Assembly (NCBI GenBank): GCA_937927885.1
Contig: CALEZJ010000376.1
Location: 1 to 6,550, forward strand
Reading direction: 5' to 3'
DNA: 6,550 nt
Source of the DNA: an uncultured Paracoccaceae bacterium
Lineage (GTDB): Bacteria > Pseudomonadota > Alphaproteobacteria > Rhodobacterales > Rhodobacteraceae
Every line of letters starts with the position of its first letter. Position 1 is the stretch's first letter. A program made the translations under genes and the position numbers. This document shows, in pieces, positions 1-5,440 of the stretch. The notes under the pieces were generated by a model. That model searched no databases. It saw nothing but the letters and a program-made list of their open reading frames with translations, and was not told the DNA's origin.

Positions 1-489
1 GCGTCCATCGCGCTGGTGGCCCTGGTCTGGTACTGGCTGCGGTCGACGCGCAGCGGGCGCATCCTGCGCGCGGTGGGGGAAAACCACGATTCGGCCCATG
101 CGCTGGGCTACAGGGTGCGCCGGGTGCGCATTCTGGCGATCCTGTTCGGCGGGGCCTGCGCGGGGCTGGGGGGCGGATATCTCAGCCTGATCCGCGTGCC
201 GCAATGGACCGAGGGGATGACGGCGGGCGCGGGCTGGATCGCGCTGGCGCTGGTGGTGTTTGCCGCCTGGCGGCCCTGGCGGTTGCTGGGCGGTGCCTAT
301 CTTTTCGGCGGCATCATGGTGTTGCAGTTCAATTTTCAGGCAGCGGGGCTGCGCATTCCCGTGGAATATCTCGCCATGTCGCCGTATCTGATCACAATCC
401 TCGTTCTCGTCGTTATGTCGTCGAGTCGAGCCCGCACGTCGCTGGCGGCCCCCGGGTCGCTGGGAAAGTCATTCCACGCCGCCGGGTGA
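1..489 (+). CDS. ABC transporter inner-membrane permease, C-terminal part (BPD_transp_2 family)
   Basis: The frame is open from the first base, so the 5' end lies outside the window; 162 residues and the TGA stop are visible. The fragment has hydrophobic membrane segments at about residues 1-13, 40-60, 80-115 and 127-143. Between the first two lies a polar stretch with G-R-I-L-R-A-V-G-E-N (19-28), typical of the cytoplasmic coupling loop of LivHM/RbsC-type permeases. The G-W-I-A-L-A-L-V-V-F segment and the tail ending in a proline/glycine stretch resemble the second permease of nucleoside importers such as NupQ/YufQ. The role would be one half of the channel for a periplasmic-binding-protein importer. 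The BMP-type binding protein gene starts 50 bases downstream and is probably co-transcribed. Substrate (nucleoside or purine) is inferred from family and neighbour. A GTG at 16 is an internal codon, not a likely start. Confidence 0.87.
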   Translation, partial: ASIALVALVWYWLRSTRSGRILRAVGENHDSAHALGYRVRRVRILAILFGGACAGLGGGYLSLIRVPQWTEGMTAGAGWIALALVVFAAWRPWRLLGGAYLFGGIMVLQFNFQAAGLRIPVEYLAMSPYLITILVLVVMSSSRARTSLAAPGSLGKSFHAAG

Positions 490-539
490 CACCGGCCTCA
501 TAACCCCGGGCAAAGGCCCGCGTAACAGGGAGTACGATC

Positions 540-1622
540 ATGAACCGCAGAGAGCTTCTGGCCACCTCGGCCGCCGCCTTGAGCCTGGCGTCGCTGGGCA
601 GCGCCGCCAAGGCGCAGACCCCGCTGAAGGTGGGCTTCATCTATATCGGCCCGCCCGGCGACTTTGGCTGGACCTATGCCCACGATCAGGGCCGTCTGGC
701 CGCACAGGCGCATTTCGGCTCGGCCGTCGAGACCTTCTATGTCGACAACGTGCCGGAAGGTCCGGACAGCGAGCGGGTGATGACCCAGATGGCGCTGTCG
801 GGCGCCAGCATGATCTTTGCGACCTCGTTCGGCTATGGCCCGGCGATGAACGCCGTCGCCGCGCGCTTTCCCAACATCGCCTTTGAACACGCGACCGGCT
901 ATCTGCAGGAGGCGCCGAACGTCTCGCTCTACAACGCGCGCTTTTACGAGGGCCGCGCGGTCATCGGCACCATCGCGGGCCGCATGACCACTGCGAACAA
1001 GATCGGCTATATCGCCTCGTTCCCGATCCCCGAAGTGATCATGGGCATCAACGCGGCCTATATCCACGCGAAGAAGGTCAACCCGAACGTCGAATTCCGC
1101 GTCGTCTGGGCCTACACCTGGTTCGACCCGGCGGCCGAAGCCGCGGCGGCCGAAGCGCTGATCGAACAGGGCTGCGACATCCTGATGCAGCACACCGATT
1201 CGACCGCGCCCCTGACCGTGGCGCAGCAGCGCGGGGCGCTGGCCTTTGGCCAGGCGTCGGACATGACGCAGTTCGCGCCGGACATCCACCTGACCGCGAT
1301 CATCGACAACTGGGCGCCCTATTACATCAAGCGCATCGCCGAGCGTCTGGAAGGCACCTGGGCGGCGGGCAATGTCTGGAACGGGATTGCCGAGGACGAG
1401 GTGACCTTTGCCCCGTTCAACGACCGCATCCCCGCCGACGTGCAGGCCGAGGCCAACGCGATGATCGAGGCGATCCGCACCGGCGCCTATCACCCGTTCA
1501 CCGGGCCGATCAACCGGCAGGACGGCTCGGCCTGGCTGGCGGATGGCGAAGTGGCCGATGACGGCACGCTTCTGGGCATGAACTTCTATGTCGAGGGCAT
1601 CACCGGCGACATTCCCGGCTGA
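540..1622 (+). CDS. BMP-family (PnrA/Med-like) ABC transporter substrate-binding protein
   Basis: This encodes a 360-residue periplasmic solute receptor, the usual length for PF02608 (Bmp) proteins. ATG 540 is preceded by AGGGAG (527-532) at a 7-base spacing, which supports this start. The N-terminus has a twin-arginine-like signal: R3-R4 followed by E-L-L-A, a hydrophobic core at 8-20, and an A-K-A cleavage site after residue 25. The mature protein opens with a beta strand (L-K-V-G-F-I-Y) and then [13 protein letters not shown], a signature of this family. There is no lipobox cysteine, so unlike many Gram-positive and spirochaete relatives it should be soluble. The family binds nucleosides or purines and delivers them to an ABC permease, which fits the permease gene upstream. 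A short CGGGC/GCCCG inverted repeat (507-520) sits in the 50-base gap between the two genes. The operon ends just downstream at a strong terminator. The exact ligand cannot be read from sequence. Confidence 0.92.
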   Translation: MNRRELLATSAAALSLASLGSAAKAQTPLKVGFIYIGPPGDFGWTYAHDQGRLAAQAHFGSAVETFYVDNVPEGPDSERVMTQMALSGASMIFATSFGYGPAMNAVAARFPNIAFEHATGYLQEAPNVSLYNARFYEGRAVIGTIAGRMTTANKIGYIASFPIPEVIMGINAAYIHAKKVNPNVEFRVVWAYTWFDPAAEAAAAEALIEQGCDILMQHTDSTAPLTVAQQRGALAFGQASDMTQFAPDIHLTAIIDNWAPYYIKRIAERLEGTWAAGNVWNGIAEDEVTFAPFNDRIPADVQAEANAMIEAIRTGAYHPFTGPINRQDGSAWLADGEVADDGTLLGMNFYVEGITGDIPG

Positions 1623-1644
1623 TCGTGCCCGGCGAAACCCTGCG

Positions 1645-1671
1645 AAAGGGGGGCCAGCGGCCCCCCTTTTT
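1645..1671 (+). terminator. Intrinsic terminator of the ABC transporter operon
   Basis: A perfect 8-bp GC stem, GGGGGGCC (1648-1655) and GGCCCCCC (1659-1666), encloses the three-base loop AGC. TTTTT (1667-1671) follows. Three A residues before the stem (1645-1647) can pair with the first three Ts and lengthen it. It begins 22 bases after the stop of the binding-protein gene. This is a canonical Rho-independent terminator. Confidence 0.93.
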
Positions 1672-1720
1672 GCCTGTGGCGCCCCCTTTTTGGCTGCAAC
1701 GCCCCCCCTTTTCGGCTGCG
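1659..1720 (+). repeat. Three degenerate tandem copies of a C-run/T-run unit of about 21 bases
   Basis: Copy 1 (1659-1678) is the descending terminator arm plus T tract. Copy 2 (1679-1699) and copy 3 (1700-1720) repeat the pattern: 5-7 C residues, 4-5 T residues, then G-rich sequence resembling GGCTGC. The T runs start at 1667, 1687 and 1709, so the period is 20-22 bases. Only copy 1 has a matching ascending G-run arm immediately upstream. The array could have grown by slippage from the terminator. In one frame it would read as repeated P-P-F, but I see no sign that it is translated. Confidence 0.6.
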
Positions 1721-1724
1721 CCGA

Positions 1725-1753
1725 TTGAAGCAGGGGCCGGCATGGGTTATCTG
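1725..1753 (+). promoter_or_regulatory. Candidate sigma-70-type promoter for miaB
   Basis: TTGAAG (1725-1730) and TATCTG (1748-1753) are separated by 17 bases, and each matches the consensus hexamer at four of six positions. The predicted transcript would start near 1760, about 20 bases before the miaB ATG. Because a strong terminator isolates miaB from the upstream operon, a promoter is expected in this gap. The assignment is by eye only. Confidence 0.35.
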
Positions 1754-1769
1754 CCCTCCCACTTTGGAC

Positions 1770-1773
1770 AGGA
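1770..1773 (+). promoter_or_regulatory. Shine-Dalgarno AGGA that sets the miaB start
   Basis: AGGA lies 7 bases before ATG 1781. The frame is also open upstream, with an ATG at 1742 (preceded by AGGGG at 1732-1736) and a GTG at 1625. Those starts would add low-complexity residues encoded by the terminator and repeat array. MiaB homology begins right after 1781, and the candidate promoter overlaps the 1742 codon, so 1781 is preferred. Confidence 0.65.
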
Positions 1774-1780
1774 CCCCGCG

Positions 1781-3100
1781 ATGACCCCGCCGCGCAAGCT
1801 TTTCGTCAAGACCTACGGCTGTCAGATGAATGTCTATGACAGCGAGCGCATGGCCGAGGCGATGGGCGGCGCGGGCTATGTCACCACGGAAAACCCCGCC
1901 GAGGCCGACATGATCGTCCTCAACACCTGCCATATCCGCGAAAAGGCGGCGGAAAAGGTCTATTCGGAACTGGGGCGGCTGAAGCCGCTGAAGGCAGCGA
2001 ACCCGGAGTTGAAGATCGCCGTCGCGGGCTGTGTCGCGCAGGCAGAAGGGGCCGAGATCCTGCGCCGCGCGCCGATGGTCGATCTGGTGGTCGGACCGCA
2101 GACCTATCACCGCCTGCCGCAGATGGAGGCCGAGGCGCGCGCCGGTGGCCGCCCCGTCGACACCGAGTTTCCGCCCGAGGACAAGTTCGACCATCTGCCG
2201 AAAGGCCCGCGCGCCGGGCGTGGGCCGGCCGCCTTTCTGACCGTGCAGGAGGGTTGCGACAAGTTCTGCGCCTTTTGCGTGGTGCCCTACACCCGTGGCG
2301 CCGAGGTCAGCCGCCCCGCCGCCCGCCTGATGGCCGAGGCGCGCGATCTGGTGGCGCGCGGGGTACGCGAGATCACGCTGCTCGGTCAGAACGTCAACGC
2401 CTATCACGGCGAGGGGGACGCAGGACCCTGGACGCTGGCGCGCCTTCTGCGCGCGATGGCGGGGATCGAGGGGCTGGCGCGGCTGCGCTATACCACCAGC
2501 CACCCCAATGACATGGACGACGACCTGATCGCAGCCCACGGCGATCTGCCCGCGCTGATGCCCTATCTGCACCTGCCGGTGCAGTCGGGCTCGGACCGGG
2601 TTCTGAAGGCGATGAACCGCCGCCACACGGCCGCCGACTATCTGCGGCTGATCGAGAGGCTGCGCGCGGTGCGGCCCGATCTGGCGCTGTCGGGCGATTT
2701 CATCGTCGGTTTCCCCGGCGAGACCGAGGCGGATTTCGAGGCGACGCTGGATCTGGTGCGGCGGGTCGGCTATCATTCGGCCTTCACCTTCAAGTATCCC
2801 GCCCGCCCCGGCACCCCCGCCGCGGAACGTCCGGTGCTGCCCGATTCGGTGCTGGATGAACGCCTTTACCGCCTGCAGGCGCTGATCGCGCAACAGCAGC
2901 GCGCCGCGCAATCCGCGATGGTGGGGCGCGAGGTGGAGGTTCTGTTCGAGAAACCGGGCCGCATGGCGGGGCAGATGATGGGCAAGTCCGAGCATCTGCA
3001 CGCGGTCAATGTCACCGCGGGCGGGCTGGCGGCGGGCGATCTGCGACGGGTCAGAATCACCGAAAGCCGCACCAATTCGCTGGCCGGCGTTCTGGTCTGA
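1781..3100 (+). CDS. miaB: tRNA-2-methylthio-N6-dimethylallyladenosine synthase (MiaB)
   Basis: This is a 439-residue radical-SAM methylthiotransferase that converts i6A37 to ms2i6A37 in tRNAs reading U-starting codons, using SAM and iron-sulfur clusters in the cytoplasm. The N-terminal UPF0004/MTTase domain begins with K-T-Y-G-C-Q-M-N and carries cluster cysteines C14, C50 (N-T-C-H-I-R) and C84 (A-G-C-V-A-Q). The radical-SAM motif C-x3-C-x2-C is C159, C163 and C166, nearly the same positions as in E. coli MiaB. A TRAM RNA-binding domain starts around residue 380. Length and all key cysteines fit MiaB rather than MtaB or RimO. ATG 1781 is chosen because AGGA lies 7 bases upstream and homology starts immediately after it. 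No strong terminator is seen just after the stop. In E. coli miaB directly precedes ybeZ; here two envelope genes intervene. Confidence 0.95.
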   Translation: MTPPRKLFVKTYGCQMNVYDSERMAEAMGGAGYVTTENPAEADMIVLNTCHIREKAAEKVYSELGRLKPLKAANPELKIAVAGCVAQAEGAEILRRAPMVDLVVGPQTYHRLPQMEAEARAGGRPVDTEFPPEDKFDHLPKGPRAGRGPAAFLTVQEGCDKFCAFCVVPYTRGAEVSRPAARLMAEARDLVARGVREITLLGQNVNAYHGEGDAGPWTLARLLRAMAGIEGLARLRYTTSHPNDMDDDLIAAHGDLPALMPYLHLPVQSGSDRVLKAMNRRHTAADYLRLIERLRAVRPDLALSGDFIVGFPGETEADFEATLDLVRRVGYHSAFTFKYPARPGTPAAERPVLPDSVLDERLYRLQALIAQQQRAAQSAMVGREVEVLFEKPGRMAGQMMGKSEHLHAVNVTAGGLAAGDLRRVRITESRTNSLAGVLV

Positions 3101-3118
3101 GTCGCGCGGCGGACCGGT

Positions 3119-3165
3119 CGCCAAAGGCCACACCGGCGGATCCCGGGGCAACTATCTCTTTGGCG
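3119..3165 (+). repeat. Inverted repeat downstream of miaB
   Basis: CGCCAAAG (3119-3126) is the exact reverse complement of CTTTGGCG (3158-3165), with 31 bases between. The pair starts 18 bases after the miaB stop. It has no following T tract, so it is not a canonical intrinsic terminator. It could protect the 3' end of the mRNA or be a chance match in GC-rich DNA. Confidence 0.3.
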
Positions 3166-3193
3166 CGGTGGGAATCGCTCTTCCAAACGCCGG

Positions 3194-3225
3194 TTGATTT
3201 GCTAATGTTTCCGTTGTGGTAGGCT
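3194..3225 (+). promoter_or_regulatory. Probable promoter region of the OmpA/lipoprotein cassette, hexamers uncertain
   Basis: This is the most AT-rich part of the 212-base gap between miaB and the OmpA-like gene. TTGATT (3194-3199) or TTGCTA (3199-3204) could serve as a -35. The only -10-like sequences 15-20 bases further on, such as TAGGCT (3220-3225), are poor matches. An 8-base direct repeat, TTTCCGTT, occurs at 3208-3215 and 3232-3239 and might mark a regulator site. A promoter is expected here, but its exact position is not clear. Confidence 0.3.
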
Positions 3226-3242
3226 CTGGCCTTTCCGTTCCT

Positions 3243-3297
3243 GACTGCCGCCCCCGACTGCCCGGGGGCCATCGGAGTGGCGGCACTGCCTCGGGGG
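3243..3297 (+). promoter_or_regulatory. Leader with three mutually competing hairpins
   Basis: Three inverted repeats share bases 3250-3257. TGCCGCC (3246-3252) pairs with GGCGGCA (3279-3285). GCCCCC (3250-3255) pairs with GGGGGC (3264-3269). CCCCCGA (3251-3257) pairs with TCGGGGG (3291-3297). Only one can form at a time. ACTGCC also occurs three times (3244, 3257, 3285). The element ends 8 bases before the Shine-Dalgarno sequence of the OmpA-like gene. It matches no riboswitch class I recognise and has no T tract, so a regulatory role is inference. Confidence 0.35.
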
Positions 3298-3304
3298 TAA
3301 CAAC

Positions 3305-3310
3305 AAAGGA
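3305..3310 (+). promoter_or_regulatory. Shine-Dalgarno AAAGGA, placing the OmpA-like start in question
   Basis: AAAGGA ends only 2 bases before ATG 3313, which is closer than usual. It is 8 bases from the in-frame GTG at 3319, a more typical spacing. Translation may therefore begin at GTG 3319, shortening the signal peptide by two residues without changing the mature protein. Confidence 0.5.
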
Positions 3311-3312
3311 CA

Positions 3313-3894
3313 ATGGCTGTGGTCAACACTGTCTCCAAAGCCGTCCGGCTGATCGCGGGCGCCGCTGCCATGGCGCTGCTTCTCGTCGGACTCACCGCGC
3401 AGGATGCATCCGCGCAGCGCCAGCGCACCATCGTCGGCGAACGGTATGTACCGACCATCTGGATCGATCCCGACGGCTGCGAGCATTGGGTTCTGGACAA
3501 CGGGATCGAAGGCTACATGACGCCGAACCGCACGCAGGACGGACGGCCGGTGTGCCATCGCAACAACCTGTGCCTGACCGAAAGCACCGATACCCTGTTC
3601 GACACCGGCAGCCATCGCCTGCGTCCGGGCGCCGAGGCCCGTCTGGCGTCGTTCTTCCGGTCGCGCAATGACACGGCGGTCATCGTCTATGGCCACACCG
3701 ATCCGCGCGGCGGGTTCGAGTACAACATGAACCTGTCGGAAAACCGCGCCCGCGTGGTGGCCAATGTCGCCATCCAGAACGGCCTGCGGGTCAGCACGGT
3801 GCGCGGCTTTGGTCCGATGTATCCGGTGGCCTCGAACAATTCGGCTGCCGGAATGCAGCAAAACCGCCGCGTCGAAGTTCTGTGCGTGCAATAA
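3313..3894 (+). CDS. Secreted OmpA-domain protein with a novel-looking N-terminal Cys/Trp module
   Basis: This encodes a 193-residue exported protein. Residues 1-34 form a Sec signal peptide (hydrophobic core 13-29, A-S-A cleavage site). The C-terminal OmpA-like peptidoglycan-binding domain spans about 90-193. It shows L-F-D-T-G at 95-99, G-H-T-D at 127-130, N-x-x-L-S-x-x-R-A at 138-146 and Q-x-N-R-R-V-E at 182-188. D130 and R145 sit where OmpA-family proteins bind diaminopimelate, so binding to the cell wall is likely. There is no beta-barrel domain, so it is not a porin. Between signal and OmpA domain is a short module (50-81) shared with the next gene. The mature protein has four cysteines (56, 81, 87, 191), suggesting two periplasmic disulfides. 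The lipoprotein gene follows after 16 bases and is probably co-transcribed. The start may be GTG 3319 instead of ATG 3313, from Shine-Dalgarno spacing. Specific function unknown. Confidence 0.88.
   Translation: MAVVNTVSKAVRLIAGAAAMALLLVGLTAQDASAQRQRTIVGERYVPTIWIDPDGCEHWVLDNGIEGYMTPNRTQDGRPVCHRNNLCLTESTDTLFDTGSHRLRPGAEARLASFFRSRNDTAVIVYGHTDPRGGFEYNMNLSENRARVVANVAIQNGLRVSTVRGFGPMYPVASNNSAAGMQQNRRVEVLCVQ
3460..3555 (+). other. Shared Cys/Trp module in the OmpA-like protein (residues 50-81)
   Basis: The stretch runs W-I-D-P-D-G-C-E-H-W and later D-N-G-I-E-G-Y-M, ending G-R-P-V-C. It aligns without gaps to residues 57-88 of the lipoprotein encoded downstream, with 17 of 32 positions identical by eye. 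Both cysteines (56 and 81, 25 residues apart) and both tryptophans are conserved. I cannot assign it to a named domain family. Confidence 0.8.
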
Positions 3895-3910
3895 GGGACG
3901 GGAAAGCATC

Positions 3911-4228
3911 ATGAAAATCGCGAAATTCGTCCTGATCGGCGCCTCGGTTCTGGCCCTTGCGGGCTGCATGGGCGAAGGCCCGGGCGGCTCGTTCGTCGAG
4001 ATCAACCCCGCCGACAACACCTCGGACCGCCATACGGGCGTGCCCAACCATTCGTCGAACCTGCGCGATGCGGGGATCTGGGTCGACCCGCAGGGCTGCG
4101 ACCACTGGATCATCGACGAGGGGATCGAAGGCTTCATGTCGGCCCGTCTGGACCCTTACGGCAACCCGGTCTGTTCGGGCATCGCGCCGCCGACCGTGGC
4201 TGTCGGCCGCTATCGCCGCGGCACCTGA
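3911..4228 (+). CDS. Small lipoprotein sharing the Cys/Trp module of the upstream OmpA-like protein
   Basis: This encodes a 105-residue predicted lipoprotein. After M-K-I-A-K and a hydrophobic stretch comes the lipobox L-A-G-C, with C19 as the lipidated cysteine. The residue after it is methionine rather than aspartate, so sorting to the outer membrane is expected by the general rule. Residues 20-55 are polar and probably flexible. The module at 57-88 matches the one in the upstream protein. A short tail rich in V, G, R and Y follows. The start ATG 3911 has a GGGAAAG Shine-Dalgarno-like stretch (3900-3906), with its GGGAA core 6 bases upstream. The frame is open further 5', but the signal sequence fixes this start. 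The gene lies 16 bases after the OmpA-like gene and is followed by a strong terminator, so the two form a complete operon. No known function is recognised. A joint role at the outer membrane-peptidoglycan interface is inferred. Confidence 0.83.
   Translation: MKIAKFVLIGASVLALAGCMGEGPGGSFVEINPADNTSDRHTGVPNHSSNLRDAGIWVDPQGCDHWIIDEGIEGFMSARLDPYGNPVCSGIAPPTVAVGRYRRGT
4079..4174 (+). other. Shared Cys/Trp module in the lipoprotein (residues 57-88)
   Basis: The stretch reads W-V-D-P-Q-G-C-D-H-W and D-E-G-I-E-G-F-M, ending G-N-P-V-C. It is the gap-free counterpart of the module in the OmpA-like protein, with C63 and C88 25 residues apart. Substitutions are mostly conservative in the first two thirds (I/V, E/D, V/I, L/I, Y/F, T/S). 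Confidence 0.8.
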
Positions 4229-4249
4229 GTCGCCTCTGCATGCGGACAC

Positions 4250-4280
4250 CGGCCCCCTTTCCGGGGGCCGTTTGTCATTT
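4250..4280 (+). terminator. Intrinsic terminator of the OmpA/lipoprotein cassette
   Basis: CGGCCCCC (4250-4257) and GGGGGCCG (4263-4270) form a perfect 8-bp stem around the loop TTTCC. TTTGTCATTT follows, which is T-rich but interrupted. It starts 22 bases after the lipoprotein stop. It separates the cassette from the phoH operon. Confidence 0.82.
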
Positions 4281-4435
4281 TGCCCCCAGATCTGGCAGTT
4301 TTTCGCCCTGTCGCCACAAGGCGTTGCGCAAACGACACGGCCCCGCGCTGTCACGGCATCTTTGCTTGCGATACGCGGCGACGCGGCGCAGCATGGGACA
4401 TCCCTTCGGGGCCCTCGATCCATCAGGAGAGCCAT
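4281..4435 (+). other. phoH leader region: small palindromes, no clear promoter
   Basis: The 155 bases between the terminator and phoH hold no gene I can support. A 10-base palindrome, CCAGATCTGG (4286-4295), is followed by TTTTT (4299-4303) and might act as a weak second terminator. TTGCGCAA (4324-4331) is also palindromic. A small hairpin with a UUCG loop lies at 4402-4411. TTGCGA (4366-4371) and CAGCAT (4389-4394) with a 17-base spacer are a weak promoter candidate. TTGTCA in the terminator tail (4272-4277) is a good -35 but lacks a convincing -10. Confidence 0.35.
4425..4430 (+). promoter_or_regulatory. Shine-Dalgarno AGGAGA that sets a TTG start for phoH
   Basis: AGGAGA is the strongest ribosome binding site in the window and lies 5 bases before TTG 4436. 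There is no ATG or GTG at a suitable distance in the phoH frame. The nearest in-frame upstream ATG is at 4280, 52 codons earlier, within the tail of the preceding terminator, and the added residues look non-coding. Confidence 0.75.
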
Positions 4436-5440
4436 TTGGGCATCAGTGCGCTGACCCCCCCGCCCGCCGCCAGCGACGCGACGCAAACGCTGCTGGAATT
4501 CGCCGACAACCGACTGCTGGCCGATCTGTGCGGCGAATATGACCGCCATCTGGTCAAGCTGGAAAGCGAACTGGGCGTGCAGGTCATTCACCGGGGCAAC
4601 CAGTTGCACATCCTGGGCCAGGCGGACGCCCGCGCCCGCGCCGCCGAGACGCTGCGCTCGCTCTATGCGCGGCTCAGCGGCGGGCGCGAGGTGGAATCGG
4701 GCGACGTCGACGGCGCCCTGCGCCTGTCGGCGGGCGAGGCCGGGGAAAAGCAACTGGAAATGTTCCGCTCGGGGCAGATGGAGATCCGCACCCGCAAGAA
4801 GCCCGTCACCCCGCGCACCAGGGCGCAGCAGGATTACACGCGCTCGCTGTTCGACAACGAGCTGAATTTCGGCATCGGCCCGGCAGGCACCGGCAAGACC
4901 TATATCGCGGTCGCGGCGGCGGTGCATTTCTTTACCGAGGGGCATGTGGACCGCATCATCCTGTCGCGCCCCGCTGTCGAGGCGGGGGAAAAGCTGGGCT
5001 ATCTGCCGGGCGACATGAAGGAAAAGGTCGATCCCTACATGCAGCCGCTTTACGACGCGCTGAACGATTTCCTGCCGTCAAAGCAATTGCCCCGCCTGCT
5101 GGAGGAGCGCCGGATCGAGATCGCGCCCCTGGCCTTCATGCGCGGGCGCACGCTGGCCAATGCCTTTGTCGTGCTGGACGAGGCGCAGAACGCCACGGAC
5201 ATGCAGATGAAGATGTTCCTGACCCGCCTTGGCGAGGGCTCGCGCATGGCGATCACCGGGGATCGCACGCAAGTCGACCTGCCGCGCGGCGTGCCCTCGG
5301 GGCTTGCAACGGCCGAACGTATCCTGCAAGGGATCAAGGGCATCGGGTTTTCGTATTTCACCTCGGCCGATGTGGTGCGCCATCCCCTGGTTGCGCGCAT
5401 CGTCGAGGCTTATGACAGGCAATCGCCCGCGCAGGTATGA
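4436..5440 (+). CDS. phoH: PhoH family P-loop ATPase (YbeZ-like)
   Basis: This encodes a 334-residue cytoplasmic NTPase, a usual length for YbeZ/PhoH-like proteins. Walker A is G-P-A-G-T-G-K-T at 148-155 and Walker B is V-V-L-D-E-A-Q-N with D248-E249. Between them lie L-S-R-P-A-V-E-A-G-E-K-L-G and M-R-G-R-T-L-A-N-A; the I-T-G-D-R-T-Q-V-D-L-P segment follows Walker B. All are characteristic of the family. The N-terminal 90 residues carry a short G-V-Q-V-I-H-R-G-N pattern common in these proteins. YbeZ is a putative RNA helicase/ATPase that partners with the rRNA endonuclease YbeY, encoded next. The stop overlaps the ybeY start as ATGA, implying translational coupling. The start is taken as TTG because AGGAGA lies 5 bases upstream; an ATG at 4280 is in frame but would start in the terminator tail. 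Homologues were once named for phosphate starvation; I see no Pho box. Confidence 0.93.
   Translation: MGISALTPPPAASDATQTLLEFADNRLLADLCGEYDRHLVKLESELGVQVIHRGNQLHILGQADARARAAETLRSLYARLSGGREVESGDVDGALRLSAGEAGEKQLEMFRSGQMEIRTRKKPVTPRTRAQQDYTRSLFDNELNFGIGPAGTGKTYIAVAAAVHFFTEGHVDRIILSRPAVEAGEKLGYLPGDMKEKVDPYMQPLYDALNDFLPSKQLPRLLEERRIEIAPLAFMRGRTLANAFVVLDEAQNATDMQMKMFLTRLGEGSRMAITGDRTQVDLPRGVPSGLATAERILQGIKGIGFSYFTSADVVRHPLVARIVEAYDRQSPAQV

Noticed and set aside
507..520. CGGGC/GCCCG hairpin between permease and binding-protein genes as a terminator
   Set aside because: The stem is only 5 bp with no T tract, and the two genes most likely share a transcript.
498..1493. 331-codon open frame on the - strand opposite the BMP-family gene
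   Set aside because: It is antisense to a clear gene. Its product is a low-complexity mix of R, G, H, D and V typical of the complement of GC-rich codons, with no recognisable domain.
1625..1780. In-frame N-terminal extension of miaB (GTG 1625 or ATG 1742)
   Set aside because: It would translate the terminator and the C/T repeat array. MiaB homology begins at 1781, which has its own AGGA, and the candidate promoter lies over the extension.
1586..3151. 521-codon open frame on the - strand opposite miaB
   Set aside because: miaB has all its catalytic motifs on the + strand. The antisense frame also runs through the terminator and has the R/Q/H-rich composition of a shadow frame.
3205..3222. 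Five-codon upstream reading frame (ATG to TAG) before the OmpA-like gene
   Set aside because: It has no ribosome binding site and may lie upstream of the transcription start. Such short frames are common by chance.
4280..4435. 52-codon N-terminal extension of phoH from ATG 4280
   Set aside because: It starts in the tail of the preceding terminator. The residues are not family-like, and AGGAGA points to TTG 4436.
3791..4945. 384-codon open frame on the - strand across the lipoprotein and phoH
   Set aside because: It crosses a strong terminator and two convincing + strand genes, and has shadow-type composition.
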